Assembly (NCBI GenBank): GCA_016201105.1
Contig: JACQDN010000021.1
Span: 24,092 to 88,091 of the forward strand
Length of the DNA: 64,000 nt
Reading direction: 5' to 3'
From: Pseudomonadota bacterium
GTDB taxonomy: Bacteria; Pseudomonadota; Alphaproteobacteria; Micropepsales; Micropepsaceae
Shown: in pieces, positions 16,580 through 24,663 of the stretch
Layout of the letters: each line of letters opens with the position of its first letter
How positions within the stretch are numbered: position 1 is the first letter of the stretch
The notes under the pieces: model-generated
The model's database searches: none
Told to the model about the DNA's origin: nothing
What the model saw: only the letters and a program-made list of their open reading frames with translations
Position numbers and translations under genes: made by a program

Positions 16580-16924
16580 ATGTCGCGACTATCTATCCTC
16601 TTCGCCGCCATACTTGTCGCCGCTTCGCCCACCTTTGCGCATGGACTGATGCAGCGCGCCACGCCGATGGCGGGCGAAGCGCTGAAGCAAGGTCCTGCCG
16701 CGATCGTCCTGGAGTTCAGCGAACCGCTCGCGGCGGGCAGCGACATTGCGGTGACCGACCAGAAGGGCCGCCTCGTGCCGGCCGGCAAAGCGGTCTTTTC
16801 CGGCAAGACGTTGACGCTGAAATTGCCGCCGCTGCAGCCCGGGATCTATCGCGTGCGCTGGCATGCGGTTTCGGTGGATACGCACAAGACCCAGGGGAGT
16901 TATCCCTTCCGAATCGTGCCTTGA
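16580..16924 (+). CDS. CopC-domain periplasmic copper-binding protein
   Basis: A 114-residue secreted protein. The signal peptide ends at ASPTFA, leaving an N-terminal AHG, the expected copper-ligand histidine of CopC proteins. The domain continues with LEFSEPLAAGSDIAV and the C-terminal consensus WHAVSVDTHKTQGSYPF, containing further histidine and aspartate ligands. ATG 16580 was chosen because it opens directly with the signal peptide; the frame is open further upstream but that part lies within the preceding gene. No CopD membrane partner is adjacent, so this is a stand-alone CopC, probably for periplasmic copper handling. Confidence 0.85.
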   Translation: MSRLSILFAAILVAASPTFAHGLMQRATPMAGEALKQGPAAIVLEFSEPLAAGSDIAVTDQKGRLVPAGKAVFSGKTLTLKLPPLQPGIYRVRWHAVSVDTHKTQGSYPFRIVP

Positions 16925-16938
16925 CGGGAAGCGGAGGC

Positions 16939-16967
16939 TTGCGGATAGTTTCAATTGAAACTATCTT
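16939..16967 (+). promoter_or_regulatory. hpd promoter with perfect 22-bp palindromic operator
   Basis: A -35 TTGCGG (16939-16944) and -10 TATCTT (16962-16967) are 17 bp apart. A perfect 22-bp palindrome at 16944-16965, half-site GATAGTTTCAA, fills the spacer and touches both hexamers. Binding there would block RNA polymerase. The last gene of the operon encodes a MarR protein, the natural candidate ligand; MarR-type regulators of tyrosine breakdown are known in proteobacteria. Confidence 0.7.
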
Positions 16968-17002
16968 CCCAGCCTAAGAAAACCCTTCGTGAGGAGGCCG
17001 AA

Positions 17003-18094
17003 ATGGCGGCCCTTTGGGACAATCCGATCGGAACCGACGGTTTCGAATTCGTCGAATATACCGCGCCCGATGTCGATCAGCTGCGCAAGCTGTTCGAGAC
17101 GATGGGCTTTCGCGCCGTCGCGCGCCACCGTTCCAAGGACGTGACGCTTTATCGGCAGGGCGATGTGAACTTTGTCGTCAACGCGGAACCGGACAGCCAC
17201 GGCTCGCGCTTTGCCAAGGCGCACGGGCCGAGCGCTTGCGCCATGGCGTTTCGCGTCAAGGATGCACCCGCGGCTTTGAAGAAACTCACGGCCCTCGGCG
17301 CCAAGCCATTCCACAATCACGTCGGTCCGATGGAGCTGAATATCCCCGCCATCGAAGGCATCGGCGGCAGTGTGATCTATCTGGTGGACCGTTACGGACC
17401 GCATTCGATCTACGATGTCGATTTCGTGCCGAGCGATCCGGCGAAGGGCTTCGTTCACGAAGGCGACGGTCTGACCTATATCGATCACGTCACGCACAAT
17501 GTGTTTCGCGGCAACATGGACCAATGGGCCGGCTTCTATGAGCGGCTCTTCAACTTCCGCGAGATTCGCTACTTCGACATTGAAGGAAAACTCACCGGCC
17601 TCAAGTCGCGCGCGATGACGAGCCCGGACGGAAAAATCCGCATTCCGATCAACGAATCATCGGACGACAAATCCCAGATCGCCGAATATCTGAACGACTA
17701 CAAAGGCGAGGGCATCCAGCACATCGCGCTCGGCACCAACAACATTTACAAGGTGGTAGAGTCGCTCAAGGCTCGCCACGTCGCATTCCAGGACACGCCG
17801 GAGACCTATTACGAACGGCTCGACAATCGCATCAAAGGCCATGGCGAAGATACCGAGCGCCTGAAGCGCGACCGCATCTTGATGGACGGCGCGCCGACGG
17901 AGGAACAGGGCCTGCTGCTGCAGATTTTTACGCAGAACGCCATTGGCCCGATCTTCTTCGAGATCATCCAGCGTAAGGGCAACGAAGGCTTCGGCGAAGG
18001 CAATTTCCGCGCGCTGTTCGAAAGCATCGAAGCCGATCAGATCAAGCGAGGCGTGTTGGAAGATCCGAGCGAAGCGAAAGATGCACGCTCATGA
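17003..18094 (+). CDS. hpd: 4-hydroxyphenylpyruvate dioxygenase
   Basis: A 363-residue two-domain VOC-fold iron dioxygenase that converts 4-hydroxyphenylpyruvate to homogentisate, second step of tyrosine degradation. The three iron ligands are visible as DHVTHNVF (His), GIQHIALGT (His) and FFEIIQRKG (Glu), the last in the family signature near the C-terminus. ATG 17003 has a strong GAGGAGG ribosome site. A further in-frame codon at 16955 lies inside the operator and is rejected. It is the first of five genes joined by 4-11 bp overlaps. Confidence 0.95.
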   Translation: MAALWDNPIGTDGFEFVEYTAPDVDQLRKLFETMGFRAVARHRSKDVTLYRQGDVNFVVNAEPDSHGSRFAKAHGPSACAMAFRVKDAPAALKKLTALGAKPFHNHVGPMELNIPAIEGIGGSVIYLVDRYGPHSIYDVDFVPSDPAKGFVHEGDGLTYIDHVTHNVFRGNMDQWAGFYERLFNFREIRYFDIEGKLTGLKSRAMTSPDGKIRIPINESSDDKSQIAEYLNDYKGEGIQHIALGTNNIYKVVESLKARHVAFQDTPETYYERLDNRIKGHGEDTERLKRDRILMDGAPTEEQGLLLQIFTQNAIGPIFFEIIQRKGNEGFGEGNFRALFESIEADQIKRGVLEDPSEAKDARS

Positions 18095-19224
18095 GCACGC
18101 GCAACTGGATCGAATTTCCGCGCATCGAGGGAGAAACCTCGCGTCAGGCCCATGCGGATCTACCGAACGGCACCTACGAGCGCGAAATCGGCCGCGACGG
18201 TTTTTTTGGCCCGGCCGCACACATCTATCACAAGCACCCACCCACAGGCTGGAGCGCTTTCGAAGGCCCGCTGAAGCCGCGCGCGTTCGATGCGGTGAAA
18301 GCCGCGGAAGCCTCCAACGAGCCTTTCAAAGCGGTGCCGCTCCTTTCCAATGCCTCGTGCCAACTTGCGATCTGGCAATGCCCTCAGGCGATGCCACATC
18401 TGGTGCGCAATTCCGACGGCGATCTTCTGCTCTTCGTCCATAAGGGCGAGGGCGATCTGTTCTGCGATTTCGGCCATCTGGCCTATCGCGATGGCGATTA
18501 CATCCTTCTGCCGCGCGGAACGATGTGGCGGCTGGAGCCTTCCTCAAACACCGTTTCGCTGCTGATCGAAGCCACCAACGGCGCCTTCAAATTGCCGGAG
18601 CGCGGATTGCTCGGCCCGCATGCTCTGTTCGATCCGGCAGCCCTCGATACGCCCAAGCTCGACGAAAAATTCCACACCCAGGCCAATGCCACGCGCGAGT
18701 GGGAAGTGCGGGTGAAGCGGCGCGGCGAAATCAGCACCATCACCTATCCTTACAGTCCGCTCGATGCCGTGGGCTGGAAGGGCAATCTCGCGCCGGTGAA
18801 GCTGAACTGGCGCGACATTCGTCCGGTGATGAGCCACCGCTACCACATTCCGCCCAGCGTGCATTCGACGTTCGTGGCGGATCGTTTCGTGGTCTGCACC
18901 TTCGTGCCGCGCCCGATCGAGAGCGATCCCGGCGCTCTCAAAGTGCCGTTCTTCCATTCCAACGACGATTTCGATGAAGTGATCTTCTATCACCAGGGCG
19001 AATTCTTCAGCCGCGACAATATCCATCCCGGCATGGTCACGTTCCACCCGTGCGGCTTTACCCATGGTCCGCACCCCAAAGCCTTCGCGGCCGGCGCCAA
19101 GGCCGCCAAGACCATGACCGACGAGGTCGCGGTGATGATCGACACCCGCGATCCTCTGGACATGAGTTCGGCTGCAACTGCGTTTGAAGACCGGCACTAC
19201 GCGCAAAGTTGGCAGCCGAAATGA
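18091..19224 (+). CDS. hmgA: homogentisate 1,2-dioxygenase, short form
   Basis: A 377-residue cupin-type iron dioxygenase opening the ring of homogentisate to maleylacetoacetate. Family segments seen: PPSVHSTFVADRFVVCTFVPRP and the C-terminal HPCGFTHGPHPKAF, where the HGP histidine matches an iron ligand of the human enzyme. It is about 60-70 residues shorter than classical HmgA. The region equivalent to the ligand pair H-x5-E reads HSNDDFDE, so the acidic ligand may be shifted by one residue. Its place between hpd and the FAA hydrolase gene, overlapping hpd by four bases, makes the assignment strong despite these differences. Confidence 0.85.
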   Translation: MSTRNWIEFPRIEGETSRQAHADLPNGTYEREIGRDGFFGPAAHIYHKHPPTGWSAFEGPLKPRAFDAVKAAEASNEPFKAVPLLSNASCQLAIWQCPQAMPHLVRNSDGDLLLFVHKGEGDLFCDFGHLAYRDGDYILLPRGTMWRLEPSSNTVSLLIEATNGAFKLPERGLLGPHALFDPAALDTPKLDEKFHTQANATREWEVRVKRRGEISTITYPYSPLDAVGWKGNLAPVKLNWRDIRPVMSHRYHIPPSVHSTFVADRFVVCTFVPRPIESDPGALKVPFFHSNDDFDEVIFYHQGEFFSRDNIHPGMVTFHPCGFTHGPHPKAFAAGAKAAKTMTDEVAVMIDTRDPLDMSSAATAFEDRHYAQSWQPK

Positions 19225-20204
19225 AACTCGCGTCGCTCAAGCACGGCCGCGACGGGATGCTCGTCGTGGTCAGCCGCGATCTTTCGCGTTGCGTCGCCGT
19301 CCCGCACATCGCCCATACACTGCAGCAGGTGATGGACGATTGGGCGCACACCGCGCCGCGGCTGATGCGCGTCTACGATCTCCTCAACGAGGGCCCGGTC
19401 GCGGGCGAGAAAGCATTTCGCCCCAGCGAGTGCGATTCGCCTTTGCCGCGCGCCTATCAATGGGCGGACGGCTCAGCCTATGTCACGCACGTCGAATTGG
19501 TGCGCAAAGCGCGCGGCGCGGAGATGCCGCCGAGCTTCTGGAGCGATCCGCTGATGTATCAAGGCGGTTCGGACAGTTTCCTCGGTCCCACCGATCCCAT
19601 TCTGGCCGCCGACGAAGCCTGGGGGATTGATTTCGAAGCCGAGATTGCCGTCATCACCGACGATGTGCCGATGGGCACGGCCGCGTCGGATGCCGAGCAT
19701 CACATCAAGCTGTTGATGCTGGTGAACGACGTTTCGCTGCGCAATCTCATTCCGGGCGAGCTGTCCAAGAATTTCGGTTTCTTCCAGTCCAAGCCTGCCA
19801 GCGCGTTTTCGCCTGTTGCCATCACGCCCGATGAATTGAGCGAAGCCTGGAGTGGGGGCAGAGCACACCTGCCGCTGCATATCGAACTGAACGGCACGCG
19901 CTTCGGCGACCCCAACGCCGGCGAGGATATGACTTTTTCCTTTCCACAATTGATCGCGCACGCCGCTAAAACGCGCGCGCTGGTTGCCGGTTCGATCATC
20001 GGTTCTGGCACAGTCTCCAACAAAGACCGCTCGCGCGGATCGGCCTGCCTCGCCGAACGGCGTACCTTGGAGCAGATCGAACACGGCGCCCCGAAAACGC
20101 CATTCATGAAATTCGGCGATCGCGTCAAAATCGAAATGCTGGATCCAGATGGCCGTTCGTTGTTCGGCGCCATAGATCAGAAGGTGAAACGCTATGAGCG
20201 ATGA
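19221..20204 (+). CDS. fumarylacetoacetate hydrolase family protein (fumarylacetoacetase)
   Basis: A 327-residue FAH-fold enzyme cleaving fumarylacetoacetate to fumarate and acetoacetate, the last step of the pathway. The metal-ligand segment IDFEAEIAVI near residue 137 and the late GSGTVSNKDRSRGSACLAER region match the family. ATG 19221 overlaps the hmgA stop by four bases; an in-frame ATG at 19209 lies within hmgA and is less likely. The length fits the bacterial single-domain FAH type often found with maleylacetoacetate isomerase. Confidence 0.9.
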   Translation: MKLASLKHGRDGMLVVVSRDLSRCVAVPHIAHTLQQVMDDWAHTAPRLMRVYDLLNEGPVAGEKAFRPSECDSPLPRAYQWADGSAYVTHVELVRKARGAEMPPSFWSDPLMYQGGSDSFLGPTDPILAADEAWGIDFEAEIAVITDDVPMGTAASDAEHHIKLLMLVNDVSLRNLIPGELSKNFGFFQSKPASAFSPVAITPDELSEAWSGGRAHLPLHIELNGTRFGDPNAGEDMTFSFPQLIAHAAKTRALVAGSIIGSGTVSNKDRSRGSACLAERRTLEQIEHGAPKTPFMKFGDRVKIEMLDPDGRSLFGAIDQKVKRYER

Positions 20205-20850
20205 TGTGACGCTCTATACCTATTTCCGCTCGTCCGCCGCCTTCCGCGTGCGCATCGCGCTGAACCTCAAGGGCATCAAGCCGGTCAACTGGTACATTCA
20301 TTTGCTCAAGGATGGCGGCCAACAGTTTGCGGAAGACTATAAGAAGATCAATCCGCAAGGCCTCGTGCCGACCTTGGTGGACCACGGCAACCCCATTCAA
20401 CAGTCGCTCGCCATCATCGAGTTTCTGGACGAAGCCTATACCGAGCCGCCGCTGCTGCCGGCGGACAAATACGGCCGCGCGCGGGTGCGCGCACTGGCCT
20501 ATGCCATCGCCTGCGACATTCACCCGATCAACAATCTTCGGGTCCGCAAATATCTGCTCAACGACATGCATCGCAGCGAGGCGGAAGTCCTCGAATGGCA
20601 GAAGCATTGGATGCGCATCGGATTCGAAGCGATCGAGACCATGCTTGCCGGCGACAAACGCACAGGAACGTTTTGTCATGGCGACAAACCGACACTGGCC
20701 GACGTTTGCCTGATCCCGCAGATGGCGAACGCCCGCGGTGCGGAACTCGATCTTTCGCCCTATCCCACGCTGAAGCGCATCGAGAAAGCGGCGTATGACC
20801 TTTCCGCCTTCCTGGATGCCTTGCCCAAGAACCAGCCCGATGCCGAGTGA
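20194..20850 (+). CDS. maiA: maleylacetoacetate isomerase (zeta-class glutathione transferase)
   Basis: A 218-residue GST-fold enzyme isomerising maleylacetoacetate to fumarylacetoacetate. The N-terminal motif YFRSSAAFRVRIALNLKGI carries the active-site serine pair typical of zeta GSTs, followed by NPQGLVPTLVD and QSLAIIEFLDE, the glutathione-binding region. The C-terminal helical domain has the usual GDKPTLADVCLIPQ. It overlaps fah by 11 bases. Together with hpd, hmgA and fah it makes the pathway complete from 4-hydroxyphenylpyruvate onwards. Confidence 0.93.
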   Translation: MSDDVTLYTYFRSSAAFRVRIALNLKGIKPVNWYIHLLKDGGQQFAEDYKKINPQGLVPTLVDHGNPIQQSLAIIEFLDEAYTEPPLLPADKYGRARVRALAYAIACDIHPINNLRVRKYLLNDMHRSEAEVLEWQKHWMRIGFEAIETMLAGDKRTGTFCHGDKPTLADVCLIPQMANARGAELDLSPYPTLKRIEKAAYDLSAFLDALPKNQPDAE

Positions 20851-21322
20851 ACCCACGAGGCTCGAACATCGGCGGCTCGATCTCGACCGCTTCCTGCCCT
20901 ACCGCCTGTCGGTCTTGTCCAACCGGGTGTCGAGCGAGATTGCCAGGCACTACTCCGACCGTTTTGGGCTCACCATCCCCGAATGGCGCGTGATGGCCGT
21001 GCTGGGCCAGACCCCGCATCTGTCGGCGCGCGACGTCGCCGCCCGCACGGCGATGGACAAAGTGCAGGTGAGCCGCGCCGTCGCTTCCCTGGTGGAGGGG
21101 CGCCGTGTGCAGCGCCGCGACGATGCTGGCGACGGACGCGTTACGCGGCTTTCGCTCACCGCCAAGGGCCGCGCCATCTACGACCAAATCGTGCCGCTGG
21201 CGCTCAATCTGGAGGCGGTGTTTCTCTCTACGCTGACCCGCGAAGAGCGCGAAACGTTGGACCGCTTGATGCGCAAGCTCTCCGAACGCGTTGGATCACT
21301 GATTACGCTACCCCTCGAATAG
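20840..21322 (+). CDS. MarR-family regulator of the tyrosine operon
   Basis: A 160-residue winged-helix regulator. The recognition region reads LSARDVAARTAMDKVQVSRAVASL and the wing DDAGDGRVTRLSLTAKG, both typical of MarR. ATG 20840 was chosen because it overlaps the end of maiA by 11 bases and starts directly with the conserved domain. Being the last gene of the tyrosine-degradation run, it most likely represses the run by binding the 22-bp palindrome at 16944-16965, probably released by homogentisate or another intermediate. That link is inferred from position. Confidence 0.88.
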   Translation: MPSEPTRLEHRRLDLDRFLPYRLSVLSNRVSSEIARHYSDRFGLTIPEWRVMAVLGQTPHLSARDVAARTAMDKVQVSRAVASLVEGRRVQRRDDAGDGRVTRLSLTAKGRAIYDQIVPLALNLEAVFLSTLTREERETLDRLMRKLSERVGSLITLPLE

Positions 21323-21376
21323 TTGGGTTTGCTGCGAACTTTGCCTTGACTGTCTAATAGTGACTAGCATGCGTAC

Positions 21377-21907
21377 ATGAGTCGGTTTCCGTATCTTATA
21401 GTGCTAGCTGTCGTGGGAACGGCCTCCATCACGACCGCAAGACAGTTGGATCAATTTGATCTGGTGTGCCGTGGCACGCAGAAGATGCTCGGTACCGACT
21501 ATTGTGTTGAATACCCGGACCAGCCTGGACGCCCACCGGGTTGCACACACAACGACGGCACTTCGCCATACGCTGTCCGTTTGCGCATCGATCTGAAAGA
21601 AAAGCGATTTTGCAGAGACAACTGCGGTTACATTTTCCCGATCACTCACTTGGATCGCCGAAGACTTGAATACTTGTACGATGTTGATAGGCGGGGTCCG
21701 GACCATGCAGCAGACACTTACCGCGATGACTCCAGTTTATACTACGAACCTCAGAAGGAGCGCATTGAGATCTATCGCAATAGCCTCCGTTACTATGATC
21801 TTCTGCAAGTTGTCGTTGGTGATGTTGCCGCGCACGATGAGACGCGCGAATATTCGGCCAAGTGCGTGATTGCCCCATTTAGTGGCATCAAGCTTCCTCA
21901 ACAATAA
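21377..21907 (+). CDS. hypothetical secreted protein
   Basis: A 176-residue protein of unknown function. The N-terminus (FPYLIVLAVVGTASITTA) looks like an uncleaved or weak signal peptide. The mature part has FDLVCRGTQ near the start and six cysteines, suggesting a disulfide-bonded periplasmic protein. The C-terminal half is rich in tyrosine and charged residues. The base composition is clearly lower in GC than its neighbours, hinting at recent acquisition. ATG 21377 follows a short AT-rich promoter-like stretch. Its end overlaps convergent lutC by 20 bases. No family could be assigned. Confidence 0.6.
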   Translation: MSRFPYLIVLAVVGTASITTARQLDQFDLVCRGTQKMLGTDYCVEYPDQPGRPPGCTHNDGTSPYAVRLRIDLKEKRFCRDNCGYIFPITHLDRRRLEYLYDVDRRGPDHAADTYRDDSSLYYEPQKERIEIYRNSLRYYDLLQVVVGDVAAHDETREYSAKCVIAPFSGIKLPQQ

Positions 21908-22502
21908 GAATCGCCAGAGCCTTCGGGCCATGGGCGCCGAGTTCGAGCGTTTGCTCGATGTCACCGGTGCGCGAGGGGCCGCTGACGAAGTTGATCGTGT
22001 GGGGCAGGGCGCCGCTCTGCTTGATGCGGGCGAATACGTTCTCCATATGTGGGAGAATATCCCTGGTGTGGATCACCGCGATTTCAAGACCTGGGCGGAA
22101 GTGCCAAGAGGCAGGCGCGCTATCGCGCGCCGGATTTACCAACGTTCCTGTTTCCGCAATACCGAACGGCACAAGAGCGAGGGCAGCATCGTCGGGACCA
22201 GGAGATTTGCTCTCAAGCGAAAGCCCAGGGGCGGTCTTCCAATCGAGCGCCGCGAACGGCGAGTGCGGCGGCAGATGAATCGCGGCTTCCATGTTTTTGC
22301 CGCGCAGGATATCGGCGACGGCTGCGGGCACATCCGATAAGTCGTTCAGAATCTGTACTTCCGCGGCCGTGCGGCGCGCCCGGTCGGCGAACTGCTTGAC
22401 GAGGTCGCTTTCCGGCGGCGGCGGCGCGTAGCGCGCAGGCCGCGGCGCATTCTTCACGCGGCGCGTGCGGATGGCGGAAAGGATTTCGTCGCGGGCGCTC
22501 AT
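21888..22502 (-). CDS. lutC: lactate utilisation protein LutC (LUD domain)
   Basis: A 204-residue LUD-domain protein, third subunit of the LutABC L-lactate oxidation system, which feeds electrons to the quinone pool and makes pyruvate. The family signature is visible in the second half as GIAETGTLV, then HTRDILPHMENVF and GPSRTGDIEQTLELGAHGP. It is the last gene of the lutABC run on this strand, overlapping lutB by four bases. Known in Bacillus and in many proteobacteria as the LldD-independent lactate route. Confidence 0.9.
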   Translation of the reverse strand: MSARDEILSAIRTRRVKNAPRPARYAPPPPESDLVKQFADRARRTAAEVQILNDLSDVPAAVADILRGKNMEAAIHLPPHSPFAALDWKTAPGLSLESKSPGPDDAALALVPFGIAETGTLVNPARDSAPASWHFRPGLEIAVIHTRDILPHMENVFARIKQSGALPHTINFVSGPSRTGDIEQTLELGAHGPKALAILIVEEA

Positions 22503-23914
22503 TTGCGGTGCGCCCAGAGATGATGAAAGGATTTACCTTGCGGTGCCGGAAAATCTCGCACCGCAAACCAGCCGTTCATGATCGGCAACGCGTGGACGTG
22601 TCCCTTTTTCCCGCCGAGTTTTCTCAAGGTCCAGGCAACCGTTGCACTGAAAAAACGGTATAGCGCGGGCCGCTTTGCCGCGAAGGCCCAGAGGCCCAGT
22701 CCGAACGTCATCGCCTTTGGCGCGAGACCGCTCGCATATTCGCGCGCGCGCCAGTATCGCATGATCTTCGGCAGAGGAATTTTCACCGGGCACACTTCGG
22801 CGCAACGTCCGCAAAAAGTGGAGGCGTTGGTGTGGTGGCGCGCCGCACTGACGCCCAGAAGATTGGGATTGAGGGCCGCACCAATAGGCCCCGAATAGGT
22901 TGCCCCATAGGAATGTCCGCCCACCGCACCGTAGATCGGGCAATGATTGAGACAGGCGGCGCAACGAATGCAGCGCAAGACGTCTTCGGCTTCGGTGCCG
23001 ATCAGCCGCGAGCGTCCGTTGTCCAGCAGCACGATGTGGAAGTTTTCCGGTCCGTCGGCTTCTTTCGCGTTGCGAGGACCCAGCATCACGGTGACATAGG
23101 AGGAAATATCTTGTCCCGTCGCCGAACGCGTCAGCAGTCGCAGCAGCACGGACACGTCGTCGAGATCGGCGACGACTTTTTCGATTCCCGTCAGCACGAT
23201 GTGCGTCTTCGGCAGCAACCGCGTCAGATCGCCGTTGCCTTCGTTGGTGACGATGACGGCTGCGCCTTCTTCCGCGGAAAGAAAGTTCGCACCGGTAATG
23301 CCGGCATCCGCCGCTTCGAACTGCGCCCGCAACATCCGGCGCGCCTCCAAAACCAGCGTGGTGCGTTCCTCCAGCGAGCGCCTGGGGTCGAGTTCGGTGT
23401 GCGATTCGCGAAAAGTCTCGGCGACCTGTTCCTTGCTCAAGTGAAAAGCCGGCGCAATGATGTGGCTTGGCGGTTCCTTGCGCAGCTGGATGATGTATTC
23501 GCCGAGATCGGTCTCCACCGGATGCATGCCGTTCGCTTCCAGAAACGGGTTCAGCGCGATCTCTTCGCTCACCATGGATTTGCCCTTGGTGACGGTCTTG
23601 GCGCCGGTCTCGCGCAGGATTTTCAGGATGATGTCGCGCGCTTCTTTCGCGTCGCGCGCCCAGTGCACCTGACCGCCGCGTGACTTAACCTGGCGTTCGA
23701 AAGATTCCAGCAAGCTGTCAAGCCGTGAAAGCGCGTAGTCGCGAATGGCGCGCCCCTGCTCGCGCAAGGCCTCCATGTCGCCGTAGCGCGTGAACGCGAG
23801 TTGCCGTCCCAGGGCGAAATGCGTCTTGAGGCGGCGCAACGCCACTTTGAGCGTCTCGTCCGAAAGTGCCGCGTGGGCTTCGGCGGGAAATTCCTGGGGG
23901 GTCGACGCCGTCAT
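22499..23914 (-). CDS. lutB: lactate utilisation iron-sulfur protein LutB
   Basis: A 471-residue iron-sulfur protein. The first part is a LUD domain with TKGKSMVSEEI and a later NEGNGDLTRLLP; then two cluster motifs, CIRCAACLNHCPIY near residue 310 and CGRCAEVCPVKIP near residue 365. I placed the start at ATG 23914, which overlaps the lutA stop by four bases; the frame is open a further 77 codons inside lutA. It is probably membrane-associated in a complex with LutA and LutC that oxidises lactate. Confidence 0.92.
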   Translation of the reverse strand: MTASTPQEFPAEAHAALSDETLKVALRRLKTHFALGRQLAFTRYGDMEALREQGRAIRDYALSRLDSLLESFERQVKSRGGQVHWARDAKEARDIILKILRETGAKTVTKGKSMVSEEIALNPFLEANGMHPVETDLGEYIIQLRKEPPSHIIAPAFHLSKEQVAETFRESHTELDPRRSLEERTTLVLEARRMLRAQFEAADAGITGANFLSAEEGAAVIVTNEGNGDLTRLLPKTHIVLTGIEKVVADLDDVSVLLRLLTRSATGQDISSYVTVMLGPRNAKEADGPENFHIVLLDNGRSRLIGTEAEDVLRCIRCAACLNHCPIYGAVGGHSYGATYSGPIGAALNPNLLGVSAARHHTNASTFCGRCAEVCPVKIPLPKIMRYWRAREYASGLAPKAMTFGLGLWAFAAKRPALYRFFSATVAWTLRKLGGKKGHVHALPIMNGWFAVRDFPAPQGKSFHHLWAHRK

Positions 23915-24663
23915 CGCGGCTCGCCAAGCGCGGGCCCGTGAATGTCCGCCAGCACTTCGGCGACGTGGCGCACTTTCATGGCTTTGCCTTGCTTCTCCAT
24001 GCAGCCGGCCAAATGCAGAAGGCAACCGAGATCGGCGCCGAGCAGCGTGTCGGCGCCGGTCGCTTGCGCGTCCGCGATCTTGTCGTTGGCCAAGCGCTCG
24101 GAGATTTCGGGATATTTGACTGAGAACAGTCCTCCGAAACCGCAACAGACTTCCGGTTCCTTCAGCTCGGAGAGTTCAAGTCCGTTCACCGATGCCAGCA
24201 GCGTTCGAGGTTCCGTTTTCACGCCGTTCTCGCGCAGTGACGAGCAGCTGTCGTGATAGCAGGCGCGGACGTTGCTGCGGGCGGCAACGTCCTTCATGCC
24301 GCGCACACGAACAAGGAACGAGATCAGCTCATGGCTCTTTGCCGCTAGGCTTCGCGCGCGGGTAGCGTAGGCGTCGTCGTTCTTCAAGAGTTCGGGATAG
24401 TGTATCCGCAGCATCCCGGCGCAGGACCCGGACGGCGCCACCACATAGTCGAAGCTCTCGAAGGCATCCACCACCTGCCGCGCGATGTCGGCGGCGTGTT
24501 TGTCGGCGCCGGAATTCCACGCCGGCTGTCCGCAACAGGTTTGCGTCGCGGGCACTTCGATGTCGCATCCCGCGAGCTCTATCAACTTCACCGCCGCAAA
24601 TCCCACTTGCGGGCGAACAAGATCGACGAGGCAGGTCACGAATAGTCCGACGCGCGGCTTCAT
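23911..24663 (-). CDS. lutA: lactate utilisation protein LutA (CCG-domain)
   Basis: A 250-residue protein with two cysteine-rich CCG domains, ligands for an iron-sulfur cluster as in glycolate oxidase GlcF and heterodisulfide reductase subunits. The motifs are TQTCCGQPAWN near residue 42 and PEVCCGFGGLFS near residue 173. It is the catalytic partner of LutB and LutC in L-lactate oxidation. Its start overlaps the acyltransferase gene stop by four bases, so the lut genes are translated as part of a longer message that begins with the acyltransferase. Confidence 0.92.
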   Translation of the reverse strand: MKPRVGLFVTCLVDLVRPQVGFAAVKLIELAGCDIEVPATQTCCGQPAWNSGADKHAADIARQVVDAFESFDYVVAPSGSCAGMLRIHYPELLKNDDAYATRARSLAAKSHELISFLVRVRGMKDVAARSNVRACYHDSCSSLRENGVKTEPRTLLASVNGLELSELKEPEVCCGFGGLFSVKYPEISERLANDKIADAQATGADTLLGADLGCLLHLAGCMEKQGKAMKVRHVAEVLADIHGPALGEPR

